Origin: an uncultured Verrucomicrobiales bacterium | GTDB taxonomy: Bacteria; Verrucomicrobiota; Verrucomicrobiae; Limisphaerales; CANJSG01 | Assembly: GCA_946480965.1 (NCBI GenBank) | Contig: CAMLMI010000268.1 | Coordinates: 1-6,622 of the forward strand | Length of the DNA stretch: 6,622 nucleotides | Reading direction: 5' to 3' | Shown here: positions 1-6,057 of the stretch, piece by piece | How positions within the stretch are numbered: position 1 is the stretch's first letter | How the letters are laid out: every line of letters begins with the position of its first letter | Notes under the pieces: model-generated | What the model was told of the DNA's origin: nothing | What the model saw: the letters and a program-made list of their open reading frames with translations, nothing else | Database searches by the model: none | Made by a program: the position numbers and the translations under genes

Positions 1-977
1 ATTCCCGCGTTGGTCGTCGCGCCGGATTCCAATGTCAGGTTGCCGGTGGCTTCGGGCCGGATCGCGTAGATGGGCGAGGAAGGTCCGTGCGCGCTGGTGA
101 AGAACGCCAGGCCGTGTGCGACGATGGGCGTGGGCACCGGGATGTCGCCGCCGCCGCTGAGCTTCCACAGCTCCCGGCCGGTCTCGAACTCATACGCGCC
201 GGTGTGGCGGTAGCCGTTGATGAGGACGATCCTCTTCCCGCCCGCTTCGGTCACCGTGGGCGTGCACCACGTCGGCACCTCCTGACGCGGCGTGCGCCAC
301 AGTTCATTGCCGGTCTTTAAGTCGAAGGCGGCGATGAAGGAATTGGTCTGCACGTCGCACTGCACCAGCACGCGGCCGTCGTGGAGGATCGGGGAACTGG
401 CGAAGCCCCATTGCGCGGTGGGCGACTTGAAGTAGCCCGCGTCGAGCACGCCGAGGTCTTTCTTCCAAACCAGCTTCCCCTCCATGTCATGGCAATACAG
501 CCCCTCGCTGCCGAAGAAGGTGACGACGTGGCGTCCGTCGCTGGCCGCCGAGGAATTGGCGTGGGTGGCCTTGGTGTGGCGCTGGATGGCGGGGCGGCCT
601 TCGTGGGCGACGGTCTCCCAGAGCTTCGCGCCGGTCTTGCGGTCGTGGCAGAGCACGATCCACTTTTGCACACCGTTGTCCTGCGCCGCGCCGATGTCGC
701 CATAGAGCCCGACCTTCAGCTCGGCCTGGCCGGATTCGTTGACGGCGGTGGTGAGGAAGATCCGGTCGCCGACAATGACCGGGCTGGAGTGGCCGAGCCC
801 GGCGACGGGCACGCGCCAGAGAACGTTCTCGCCGCTCTCGCCGTTCCAAGTCTGCGGAGTCGCGGGACCGGTGGTCTGGCCGGAGGCCTGCGGTCCGCGA
901 AACTGGGGCCAATTGGCCAGAGCCGTCCCAGCCGAGAGCAGGAGAGAAAGACCGAGTAAAAAGCCGCGCGAATTCAT
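1..977 (-). CDS. Exported PQQ-like beta-propeller repeat protein, C-terminus cut by window edge
   Basis: The reading frame is open without a stop from the ATG at 977 to the window edge, giving 325 residues; the C-terminus lies outside. Residues 1-21 form a Sec signal peptide (MNSR, then a Leu-rich core, ending GTALA), and the mature protein would start NWPQFRGP. That WPQFRGP opening is typical of large families of exported PQQ-like (BamB-like) propeller proteins in Verrucomicrobiota and Planctomycetota. Propeller blade signatures of the type xTGxxLW recur at about residues 113-121 (RKTGAKLWE), 166-174 (EGKLVWKKD), 220-229 (LKTGNELWRT) and 264-273 (FETGRELWKL). The weak GAGAAG six nt before the ATG supports this start. 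Most such proteins are scaffolds or have no known activity; I see no evidence for bound PQQ or for an alcohol dehydrogenase, so the substrate is unknown. It probably acts in the periplasm. Confidence 0.88.
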   Translation of the reverse strand, partial: MNSRGFLLGLSLLLSAGTALANWPQFRGPQASGQTTGPATPQTWNGESGENVLWRVPVAGLGHSSPVIVGDRIFLTTAVNESGQAELKVGLYGDIGAAQDNGVQKWIVLCHDRKTGAKLWETVAHEGRPAIQRHTKATHANSSAASDGRHVVTFFGSEGLYCHDMEGKLVWKKDLGVLDAGYFKSPTAQWGFASSPILHDGRVLVQCDVQTNSFIAAFDLKTGNELWRTPRQEVPTWCTPTVTEAGGKRIVLINGYRHTGAYEFETGRELWKLSGGGDIPVPTPIVAHGLAFFTSAHGPSSPIYAIRPEATGNLTLESGATTNAG

Positions 978-1125
978 AGCCCACTTCTCGACTGATCGTC
1001 CGACGAAGGCAATGCTGCAACGGGCCGGGAGCGACGCGGCCGACATTTCCAGAAACCGGCCTACTCCCTCAACATGACCCTTGGTCTCATCCAATAGACT
1101 TCAACTGCTGGCCCCGAAAGAGGTG

Positions 1126-1518
1126 TCAAGGCTCGCAACTCAAAATGAATGTATCTCCGGGTGGAAACTCCTGAATGTAGAGCGCGAGGCGACCGGGGAG
1201 ACAGGAGACAACGACGCCGCTCGAATCACCCAACGCGCCGTTTATCGCCTGCTCCAGCGGTAGATCCTGTCCGTCAATCTCGTCTCGGCCTCCGATGACG
1301 TGCGCTGTATCACCCGCGCCTCGTGCTCGAAGCAGCGGGGCAAGCTCTGAAGCCACTCCGCGTGGAACTTGCCGCGCCAGTGAAGGGACAAAGTCAAAGA
1401 AATGACAAAACCGCTGGGTAATCTCGGCACGTCGTTTCGGCTTTGGGAGAAACTCCGCGTATCGTGCACGCTTCTCTGGCACGACGAACACCGATACAAA
1501 TGCTTGCTCGTGGTCCAT
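1126..1518 (-). CDS. Small orphan protein (130 aa) in a cassette-like position
   Basis: The ATG at 1518 opens a 130-residue frame beginning MDHEQAFVSVFVVPEKRARY and ending at a TGA at 1126. It reads like a real soluble protein: alternating hydrophobic and charged stretches, a basic KPKRR segment at residues 26-30, a predicted helix EITQRFCHFFDF at 32-43, and a hydrophobic GVVVSCLPGRLALYI stretch at 101-115. There is no signal peptide or clear membrane segment. I recall similar small uncharacterised proteins from soil bacteria but cannot name a domain, so no function is assigned. There is no Shine-Dalgarno sequence. The start lies 12 nt after the GTTAGGC end of the attC-like site at 1531-1622, the usual layout of integron cassette genes. 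GC content is uneven and in places near 48%, unlike the flanking genes. Confidence 0.7.
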   Translation of the reverse strand: MDHEQAFVSVFVVPEKRARYAEFLPKPKRRAEITQRFCHFFDFVPSLARQVPRGVASELAPLLRARGAGDTAHVIGGRDEIDGQDLPLEQAINGALGDSSGVVVSCLPGRLALYIQEFPPGDTFILSCEP

Positions 1519-1530
1519 GCGAGTAATGAC

Positions 1531-1622
1531 GCCTAACGACCCAAGCTCAGCGATCCGGCTGACGGGCCGTCACGATTGCAACCACGACGCTCACGCCGGG
1601 CTCGCTTCAGCGCATGGGAGGC
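1531..1622 (-). other. Candidate integron attC recombination site
   Basis: This 92-bp imperfect palindrome fills the gap between two small genes. Read on the minus strand it starts with GCCTCCC (1622-1616, two substitutions from the R'' form GCCTAAC) and ends with GTTAGGC (1537-1531), an exact match to the attC R' core GTTRRRY. Inside, GCT/AGCGA/CCGGC at 1545-1559 pairs with GCCGG/TCGCT/AGC at 1595-1611, interrupted by small unpaired bulges, as in attC stems. The apical part contains a second perfect hairpin, TGACGG-G-CCGTCA, at 1560-1572. The distance is 18 nt from the upstream gene's stop and 12 nt to the next ATG. Length falls within the usual attC range. The degenerate R'' suggests an old or inactive site. 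An unrelated palindromic repeat is the main alternative. Confidence 0.6.
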
Positions 1623-1640
1623 CGACAATCGATCATATTC

Positions 1641-1829
1641 TCACCGTTTGCGTCTCGATCTTCTGACTTTCGCGCTCTTGCTAGAGCGACGAATCTTCTT
1701 CCAAGACAAGTCCACATCAAACACCCAAGAATCTCCGGTGTCATGGTCGATGAGGAACGCCGCAAAGCCTCCCTCACCTCTGGATACAGTCTTGATGTCG
1801 TAGCGAGGATATTCTCTTTCGTTTTTCAT
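1641..1829 (-). CDS. Small orphan protein (62 aa) with a strongly basic tail
   Basis: The ATG at 1829 gives 62 residues, MKNEREYPRYDIKTV to a C-terminus ending RRSRRKR, with a TGA stop at 1641. The frame stays open upstream to an ATG at 1970 (109 residues), but the added residues look like translated intergenic DNA, so the internal start is preferred. Residues 1-45 (RGEGGFAAFLIDHDTGDSWVFDVDLSW) look like a compact beta-rich fold. Residues 45-62 are almost entirely Lys, Arg and Ser, which could bind nucleic acid or be disordered. I do not recognise the family. There is no Shine-Dalgarno sequence. GC content is about 50% against 65-70% in neighbouring genes, indicating foreign origin. Its stop is 18 nt from the attC-like site, so gene plus site could form one cassette. 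Confidence 0.55.
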   Translation of the reverse strand: MKNEREYPRYDIKTVSRGEGGFAAFLIDHDTGDSWVFDVDLSWKKIRRSSKSAKVRRSRRKR

Positions 1830-2040
1830 CGGGTGAATCAGTGGATGCGTGCTTAGTCGGCCTAAAATTCTTGTTGAGCCGCACCGCTCGCAGCCTATCC
1901 CGGCTAACCACAGTCCAACTCCTTTTTCTTGGCTCTGAAACTGAGCAACCTGCGGCCGAAGGCCAGTCAAAACAGGGAGCTACCTCTGCAAACGCGGCGC
2001 TTGCGCTACGGCCACCCGGCCCTCCGGCTCATTGTGCAGA
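1830..2040. other. Intergenic stretch between lpxD and the 62-aa gene
   Basis: I see no convincing gene in these 211 bases. Three small structures are present. First, an imperfect hairpin on the minus strand at 1988-1973 (CAGAGG, loop, CCCTG, with one bulged A) is followed by TTTT; it is a weak candidate terminator for lpxD. Second, GTTGAGCCG at 1873-1881 and CGGCTAAC at 1901-1908 are inverted repeats with one bulged base. Third, TTTAGGC on the minus strand at 1866-1860 differs by one base from the GTTAGGC of the attC-like site and lies 30 nt before the 62-codon gene; a matching partner arm was not found. Composition shifts here from GC-rich near lpxD to about 47% in 1801-1860. Confidence 0.4.
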
Positions 2041-3069
2041 TCACCCCATCTTCGCCTTCAGCTCCTCCACCTGCTTCTGGAGGTCGCGCAGGGTGCGGAC
2101 CATGTCGGGGAGCTGCTGGGTGGCGATCCACTGGCGTTTGGCCTGTTTGTCGGCCACGGCGGGGATGCCGAGCACGGTTTCCTTGTCGCCGACGTCGCGC
2201 ATGACGCCGGACTTGGCCCCGACCGTCGCCTGGTTGCCGAGCTTGAGGTGGCCGGCGATGCCGGACTGGGAGGCGATCACGCAGTAGGCGCCGAGCCTGG
2301 TGCTGCCCGCGAAGCCGACCTGGCCCATCACAAGGCAATGGGGGCCGATGACGACGTTGTGGGCGACGTGGACGAGGTTGTCGATCTTGCTGCCGGGCCC
2401 GATGACAGTGGAGCCGAGCGCGCCGCGATCAATGGCGGCGTTGGCCCCGATCTCGACATCGTCGCCGATGACCACGTTGCCCACCTGCTCCATCTTCAGG
2501 TGCCGCCCTTGGTCGAAGACGTAGCCGTAGCCGTCGGAGCCGATGACGCTCCCGGCGTGGATGGCGACGCGCTGGCCGACCTGGGTGCGGGGATAGAGGA
2601 CGACATTGGGATGCAGTCGGACTTCGCCGACGAGTCGGCTGCCTTTGCCGACGTGGTTGCCGCCGAGCAATACGCACTTCGGACCGATCTTCACGTCGTC
2701 GCCGATGACGCAGCCGGGGCCGATGTGGGCCGAAGGATCGATCTCGGCGGTGGCGGCAATCTTCGCGGTCGAGTCGATGCCGGGCGAAGGTGCATCGGCC
2801 GGGAAGAACAGGGGCAAGGCCTTGGCCATGGCGACGCGGGGATTGGCCACGCGGATGAGCGTCTTGGTCGCCGAATTGAAGCCGGCAGGGACGAGGATTG
2901 CCGTGGCCGCGCTGGCTTCGGCGGCGGCGAGGTAGCTTTCCTTCTCGGCAAAGGTCAGATCGCCCGCACGCGCGGCATCGGCCGGGGCCAGACCGGTGAG
3001 GACGACCGAACCGTCGCCGATGATTTCACCGCCGAGTTGGGTCGCGAGTTGGGCCGCCGTGTAGGACAT
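2041..3069 (-). CDS. lpxD: UDP-3-O-(3-hydroxyacyl)glucosamine N-acyltransferase LpxD
   Basis: LpxD transfers a 3-hydroxyacyl chain from acyl carrier protein to the 2-amino group of UDP-3-O-acyl-glucosamine, the third step of the lipid A (Raetz) pathway in the cytoplasm. The 342-residue length matches the E. coli enzyme (341). An N-terminal uridine-binding domain spans about 1-100, followed by left-handed beta-helix hexapeptide repeats at about 101-300 ([18 protein letters not shown] and so on) and a C-terminal helix, [17 protein letters not shown]237 in [10 protein letters not shown] matches the catalytic His239 of E. coli LpxD, and H274 in IAGHLKLG matches His276. The SDGYGYVFD segment at 178-186 and IDRGALGST at 213-221 are also family hallmarks. 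The ATG at 3069 starts at the expected MSYTAAQLA; no Shine-Dalgarno sequence is visible. It lies 100 nt after the desaturase gene, so co-transcription is possible but unproven. Confidence 0.96.
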   Translation of the reverse strand: MSYTAAQLATQLGGEIIGDGSVVLTGLAPADAARAGDLTFAEKESYLAAAEASAATAILVPAGFNSATKTLIRVANPRVAMAKALPLFFPADAPSPGIDSTAKIAATAEIDPSAHIGPGCVIGDDVKIGPKCVLLGGNHVGKGSRLVGEVRLHPNVVLYPRTQVGQRVAIHAGSVIGSDGYGYVFDQGRHLKMEQVGNVVIGDDVEIGANAAIDRGALGSTVIGPGSKIDNLVHVAHNVVIGPHCLVMGQVGFAGSTRLGAYCVIASQSGIAGHLKLGNQATVGAKSGVMRDVGDKETVLGIPAVADKQAKRQWIATQQLPDMVRTLRDLQKQVEELKAKMG

Positions 3070-3169
3070 GGTGTCTTGGGTTGGCGGCGGCGGTGGAACT
3101 TTCCGGCGACGACGCGATGGGTGTTTCAGGTTCGGTTTGAAGCCCCTCGGATCGGTCGCGGGAGGCCAT

Positions 3170-4153
3170 TCAGAGTTGATGGACGCCGACCATCCGCTGC
3201 GTTTCCACGTCCCAGACCTTGAGCCGCAGGCAGCGGAAGATGTCGGCGGGGTTCAGCGTGGTGATCTTGGGCGTCTGCAGTTCGGGCATGGCGCGGAGCA
3301 CCTCGGGCAGCCGGTAGAACGGGATCTTGGCGTTCAGATGATGGATGTGGTGGTAGCCGATGTTGCCGGAGAACCACGCCATGATCCGGCCCATGCGCAT
3401 GTAGCTGGAGGATTCGAGCGCGGCCTTTTCGTAGGTCCATCCGCCTTTGTCGGCGAAGGAAACGCCCGTGAAGTTGTGCTGCGCATAGAAGAGATAGGAG
3501 CCGATGGCGTAGAGGACGAAGTGCGGCACCAATTGGGCCAGGACCCACGCCTTCCATCCGCCGAAGAACAGCAGCGCCGCGCCGATGCCGCCGTGGACCA
3601 GCAACGCCACCAGGCAGTCCACGTGCTCCCTGGGATCGCGGCGAAACGGCGCGAGGCACATGCCGACCAGGAAGACGAAGAGGTAGCCGAAGAGAATGGT
3701 GCCGGGATGGCGGACGAAGAGGTAGGTGCGCCGCTCGGACGGACTGCTCTTGAGGAACTGTTCCTTGGTCATGATCGGGAACGACCCGATATGCGATCCG
3801 CGCAGCTTGGAGTTGTGGTTGTGGTGATGGTTGTGCGAGCTGCGCCAGATGCTGCTGGGACTGAGCGCCAACACGCCGAAGACACGCATGAGTCCCTCGG
3901 CGAGCTTGGAGTTGGGCAGGATCGCGTGGTGCTGCTGGTCGTGGTAGATCACGAACATCCGCAGGAGCAGCAGCCCGGTCAGCATGCTACAGGCGATCTG
4001 GGCGGTGGGATGGACGTTCCAGAGGGTTCCCACCCAAGCGGCCGCCAGGAGAAAGGCCGTGGAGAGGATGCACCACCAACTGCGACGCGGGTCGTCATGG
4101 GCATAAGCTTTGGTAGCAAGAATCAGCTCCTGCCCGGATCGGGGATTTGTCAC
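3170..4153 (-). CDS. Membrane-bound fatty acid desaturase
   Basis: This is a di-iron integral-membrane desaturase that would insert a double bond into acyl chains of membrane lipids using O2 and an electron donor. Numbering from the GTG start, the three His boxes are HDQQHH (71-76), HNHHH within a His/Asn-rich run (107-111), and HHIHH (268-272); a QHNF motif lies near 225. Hydrophobic segments at about 27-45, 53-70, 152-170 and 182-222 fit the usual four-helix layout. The length, 327 residues, is normal. Start choice is uncertain: the frame also offers a TTG at 4165, but it directly abuts the GGAGG at 4170-4166, which is too close to be used. The GTG at 4153 lies 12 nt after GGAGG, long but workable. 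Regiospecificity (delta-9, delta-12 or other) cannot be told from sequence alone. The next gene on the same strand is lpxD. Confidence 0.9.
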   Translation of the reverse strand: MTNPRSGQELILATKAYAHDDPRRSWWCILSTAFLLAAAWVGTLWNVHPTAQIACSMLTGLLLLRMFVIYHDQQHHAILPNSKLAEGLMRVFGVLALSPSSIWRSSHNHHHNHNSKLRGSHIGSFPIMTKEQFLKSSPSERRTYLFVRHPGTILFGYLFVFLVGMCLAPFRRDPREHVDCLVALLVHGGIGAALLFFGGWKAWVLAQLVPHFVLYAIGSYLFYAQHNFTGVSFADKGGWTYEKAALESSSYMRMGRIMAWFSGNIGYHHIHHLNAKIPFYRLPEVLRAMPELQTPKITTLNPADIFRCLRLKVWDVETQRMVGVHQL

Positions 4154-4167
4154 GCGCTCGCGCAACC

Positions 4168-4207
4168 TCCGGGAATCCCCCGCCGATGTCGATGACGACT
4201 TCCCGGA
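4168..4207 (-). promoter_or_regulatory. Leader hairpin overlapping the desaturase Shine-Dalgarno
   Basis: On the minus strand, TCCGGGAA (4207-4200) and TTCCCGGA (4175-4168) form a perfect 8-bp stem with a 24-nt loop, inside which GTCG-TCAT-CGAC (4199-4188) can form a second small stem. The 3' arm runs into GGAGG (4170-4166), so the first three bases of the only Shine-Dalgarno sequence of the desaturase would be paired. Sequestration of a ribosome-binding site in this way is known from RNA thermosensors and translational switches; whether it operates here is inference. Confidence 0.4.
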
Positions 4208-4291
4208 TCGAGGTGAAATCTGGTGTCCGATCCCGTTCGTTGGAGAACAAGAAACGGCCCAGCGGCTTTCCGCACCAACGTAAACCTCGCC

Positions 4292-4873
4292 TCAGCGCAG
4301 CTCCTTGATCCGGATGTTGCGGTATTCGAAGACGCCGAGATCGCCTTCCAGTCCGATCGGTCCGGTCTTCGGCAGCTTCATCGCAGCTTCCAATACCTCG
4401 CCGTTGCAGGTGGCGAACGCGACGTTGTCCTTCACCACCACCTCGATGTCGTTCCACTCCTGCGGGCGGTAGTTCTTCAGGTTCTTGTAGGGGCCCATGC
4501 GGTGGTAGTCGCGGCACTGGAGCTGCGGGTCGCGCAGGTAGATACCGCTGTCGCCGCCCACGCCGGCGCGGAACTGGAGGCGCAGGACGAAGTCGGTCGG
4601 GAATTCCTTCGTCGTCCACATCTTGCTGAAGGTGCGGGGCGTCTTGATCTCGTTCACCACGAGGATGCCGTCCTTGACCTCGTAGCGGCCGTCGATGCTC
4701 TTCGTCTGCCCGGCGAAGCTGTTGGTCTTGTAGCCCCAGCCGGTGAGGTCCTTGCCGTTGAAGAGAGGAGTGAAGCCGGGTTCGGTCTTCGGCCCGTGGG
4801 CGCAGCCGACGACGAGCGAAATAGCCGCGATGCAGGCGGCGCCGAGAATGGAGCGGAGAAGGTGGGTTCGCAT
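4292..4873 (-). CDS. DUF1080 (3-keto-disaccharide hydrolase domain) lipoprotein
   Basis: The 193-residue product begins with a lipoprotein signal peptide (MRTHLLRS, hydrophobic core, lipobox VVGC with Cys24), so it is probably anchored in a membrane facing the periplasm or outside. The rest is one DUF1080 domain (Pfam PF06439, concanavalin-like fold): GFTPLFNGKDLTGW at 33-46, YEVKDGILVV at 64-73, FRAGVGGDSGIYLR at 101-114, EWNDIEVVVKDNVAFATCNGE at 139-159, and the closing FEYRNIRIKEL at 182-192. Some members act on 3-keto-glycosides; most are uncharacterised, and the family is greatly expanded in Verrucomicrobiota and Planctomycetota. The frame is open to an ATG at 4927 (211 residues), but that would place 18 polar residues before the signal peptide, so the ATG at 4873 is chosen. 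No close Shine-Dalgarno sequence is visible. Confidence 0.92.
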   Translation of the reverse strand: MRTHLLRSILGAACIAAISLVVGCAHGPKTEPGFTPLFNGKDLTGWGYKTNSFAGQTKSIDGRYEVKDGILVVNEIKTPRTFSKMWTTKEFPTDFVLRLQFRAGVGGDSGIYLRDPQLQCRDYHRMGPYKNLKNYRPQEWNDIEVVVKDNVAFATCNGEVLEAAMKLPKTGPIGLEGDLGVFEYRNIRIKELR

Positions 4874-4895
4874 GGGAATGGGGGATTGGTCTCCC

Positions 4896-4912
4896 GGACG
4901 CTGCAAGCGTCC
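4896..4912. repeat. Perfect 7-bp hairpin in the leader of the DUF1080 gene
   Basis: GGACGCT and AGCGTCC are exact inverted repeats separated by GCA. The hairpin lies 22 nt upstream of the chosen ATG at 4873. There is no T-run on either side, so it is not a typical intrinsic terminator. It may be a dispersed palindromic repeat or an mRNA leader structure. Confidence 0.5.
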
Positions 4913-5018
4913 CCGCATCGGCCGCAAGCGGGAAAACCGGGGTAGGCCGCAAAGAGGCGCAATAAACTGCGACGCCCTTCCTTGGATGGAGCGGCGCTGC
5001 GGAACGAGAGTGGGCGGA

Positions 5019-5040
5019 GCGCGGACGTGTCCGTCCGCGC
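5019..5040. repeat. Perfect 9-bp GC-rich palindrome (REP-like)
   Basis: GCGCGGACG and CGTCCGCGC are exact inverted repeats with a 4-nt loop TGTC, between the stop of the CRP/FNR-type gene (5086) and the DUF1080 gene. No T-run follows on either strand, so factor-independent termination is doubtful, though the stem could stabilise the 3' end of the regulator mRNA. I associate GCGCGGAC-type palindromes with repeated intergenic elements in Verrucomicrobiota, but copy number cannot be seen in one window. Confidence 0.55.
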
Positions 5041-5085
5041 CTACGGTTCACCGCATCGTTCCCGCGCACGCCACGGGCCCTTGCC

Positions 5086-5805
5086 TCACTCGCCCAGGTT
5101 CCTGCGGAGCAGCGCGCGAAGGGCCGAGGGATTCAGCACCGTGATGGCGCCACCCTTCACCGCGACGAGCTTTCGTTCGCGGAAGCTGGCCAAGGTGCGG
5201 GAGAAGGTTTCGCTGACGGTGCCCAGTTCGGCGGCGAGCACGCGCTTGGTGCCTTTCAGTTCGACGACGTGCGGCGCGGTGGAAGCCGGATCTGGGCAAC
5301 GTTTCACCAGCCAGTTCGCCAGCCGCGTCTCCACATCCTTCAGAGTGAGGTCTTCGAGCTGGCCGACGAGCACCCGGAGATGGCCGCTCATGGAGCCAAG
5401 CATCCGCAGCGCGAGTTCGGGCTGTTTGCGCAGCAGCGCGACGAAGCCGGTCTTCTGGATCAGCAGCACCTGCGACGGTTCGACCGCCCGGGCATCGGCG
5501 GGATACCCGCGCTCGGTGGCCAAGGCGGCCTCGGCGAAGGATTCGCCCGCGCGGAAGACGTGGATGACCTGCTCCTTCCCGCTGGCGTTGACGCGGTGGA
5601 CGTTGATCGCGCCTTTCTGCACCACGTAGAAGCCGTGCGACGCCTCGCCTTCGTGGAAGAGGTAGTCGCCCTTGGCCAGGGTCTTCACCACCGCGAGGTC
5701 CGCGATGCCGGCGAGATCGGCCGAAGGCAGCCCGACGAAGAGCTGGCAGGTGCGCAGGGTGTTGACCAGGACGGCCTGCTTGAGTTCGGCGAGCGGCTGG
5801 GACAT
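5086..5805 (-). CDS. CRP/FNR-family transcriptional regulator, DNR/NNR-like
   Basis: This 239-residue protein has a cyclic-nucleotide-binding-type sensor domain (about 20-115, including KGDYLFHEGEASHGFYVVQKG), a dimerisation helix (about 118-155) and a winged helix-turn-helix (about 184-226), with recognition helix TVSETFSRTLASFRE at 196-210. The SETFSR pattern is close to the E-x-x-SR of FNR-type DNA readers. It has Cys20 and Cys170 only, so it cannot build the FNR iron-sulfur cluster. The cAMP-pocket Arg-Ser of CRP is absent; FAEAALATERGYPADARA at 90-107 instead resembles the FAEA segment of Pseudomonas DNR, a haem-based NO sensor. With a hemerythrin and a DUF2249 gene directly upstream, a role in NO or redox response is a reasonable inference. 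AGGA seven nt before the ATG, overlapping the TAG of the upstream gene, supports the start and translational coupling. Confidence 0.9.
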   Translation of the reverse strand: MSQPLAELKQAVLVNTLRTCQLFVGLPSADLAGIADLAVVKTLAKGDYLFHEGEASHGFYVVQKGAINVHRVNASGKEQVIHVFRAGESFAEAALATERGYPADARAVEPSQVLLIQKTGFVALLRKQPELALRMLGSMSGHLRVLVGQLEDLTLKDVETRLANWLVKRCPDPASTAPHVVELKGTKRVLAAELGTVSETFSRTLASFRERKLVAVKGGAITVLNPSALRALLRRNLGE

Positions 5806-5814
5806 GGCGGGTTC

Positions 5815-6057
5815 CTACTCGGTCGGCTTCCAGAAATACACCACCCAATCGCTCCCCTGCCCGCGCTCGACCTTGGACGCGAAGCCTTCGCTGCCGAGCA
5901 GCTCGATCAGCGGCGAGGGCAGGAACGGAGCGACGACCAACAAGCCTTCGCCTTCCTTCAACGCGTCGGCGCGGTGGCGGACCTCGGGGAACGGTTCCAC
6001 GCCCTTGGCCAGGAGCGGGCGGACATCGAGGCGTTTGAAGCGGTCAAGCGGTGGCAT
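5815..6057 (-). CDS. DUF2249 domain protein (80 aa)
   Basis: The product is a single small DUF2249 domain (Pfam PF10006): LDVRPLLAKGVEPFPEV at 10-26, EGLLVVAPFLPSPLIELLGSEGF at about 37-59, and the closing DWVVYFWKP at 70-78. It has no signal peptide or membrane segment and should be cytosolic. Biochemical function is unknown; the family has a small ferredoxin-like or TusA-like fold and often occurs beside or fused to hemerythrin domains and in gene sets for nitrogen-oxide metabolism. The ATG at 6057 lies inside the end of the hemerythrin gene (14-nt overlap). The same frame is open to 6354, but the added part is low-complexity shadow of the hemerythrin gene, so this start is firm. The gap to the regulator gene is 9 nt, which indicates an operon. 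Confidence 0.88.
   Translation of the reverse strand: MPPLDRFKRLDVRPLLAKGVEPFPEVRHRADALKEGEGLLVVAPFLPSPLIELLGSEGFASKVERGQGSDWVVYFWKPTE

Noticed and set aside
978..1125. Searched for a second attC-like site behind the 130-codon gene.
   Set aside because: No RYYYAAC/GTTRRRY pair at suitable spacing was found, so the cassette array, if real, is incomplete here.
1873..1908. The inverted pair GTTGAGCCG/CGGCTAAC as a second attC site.
   Set aside because: The order is GTT...AAC, the reverse of the RYYYAAC...GTTRRRY order of attC, and the element is only 36 bp long.
1830..1970. N-terminal extension of the 62-residue gene to an ATG at 1970.
   Set aside because: The extra 47 residues lack protein-like conservation cues, cross the candidate terminator-proximal region and inverted repeats, and the downstream ATG gives a more coherent product.
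2032..4195. Long plus-strand open frames across lpxD and the desaturase.
   Set aside because: They are rich in Ala, Asp, Gly and Val with no recognisable domain and lie opposite genes with clear catalytic motifs; they reflect GC-rich codon bias.
4167..4208. A minus-strand frame in the desaturase leader reads IREVVIDIGGGFPE, resembling the glycine-rich motif of PLP-dependent ornithine or diaminopimelate decarboxylases.
   Set aside because: Only the short motif matches; no flanking conserved decarboxylase residues are visible, GC-rich DNA readily encodes GGG runs, and the segment overlaps the leader and start of the desaturase. It could be a gene remnant but is not supported.
4312..4331. TTGATCCGGATGTT as a possible FNR/DNR operator.
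   Set aside because: Only the first half matches TTGAT-N4-ATCAA, and it lies within the 3' end of the DUF1080 coding region, not before a gene.
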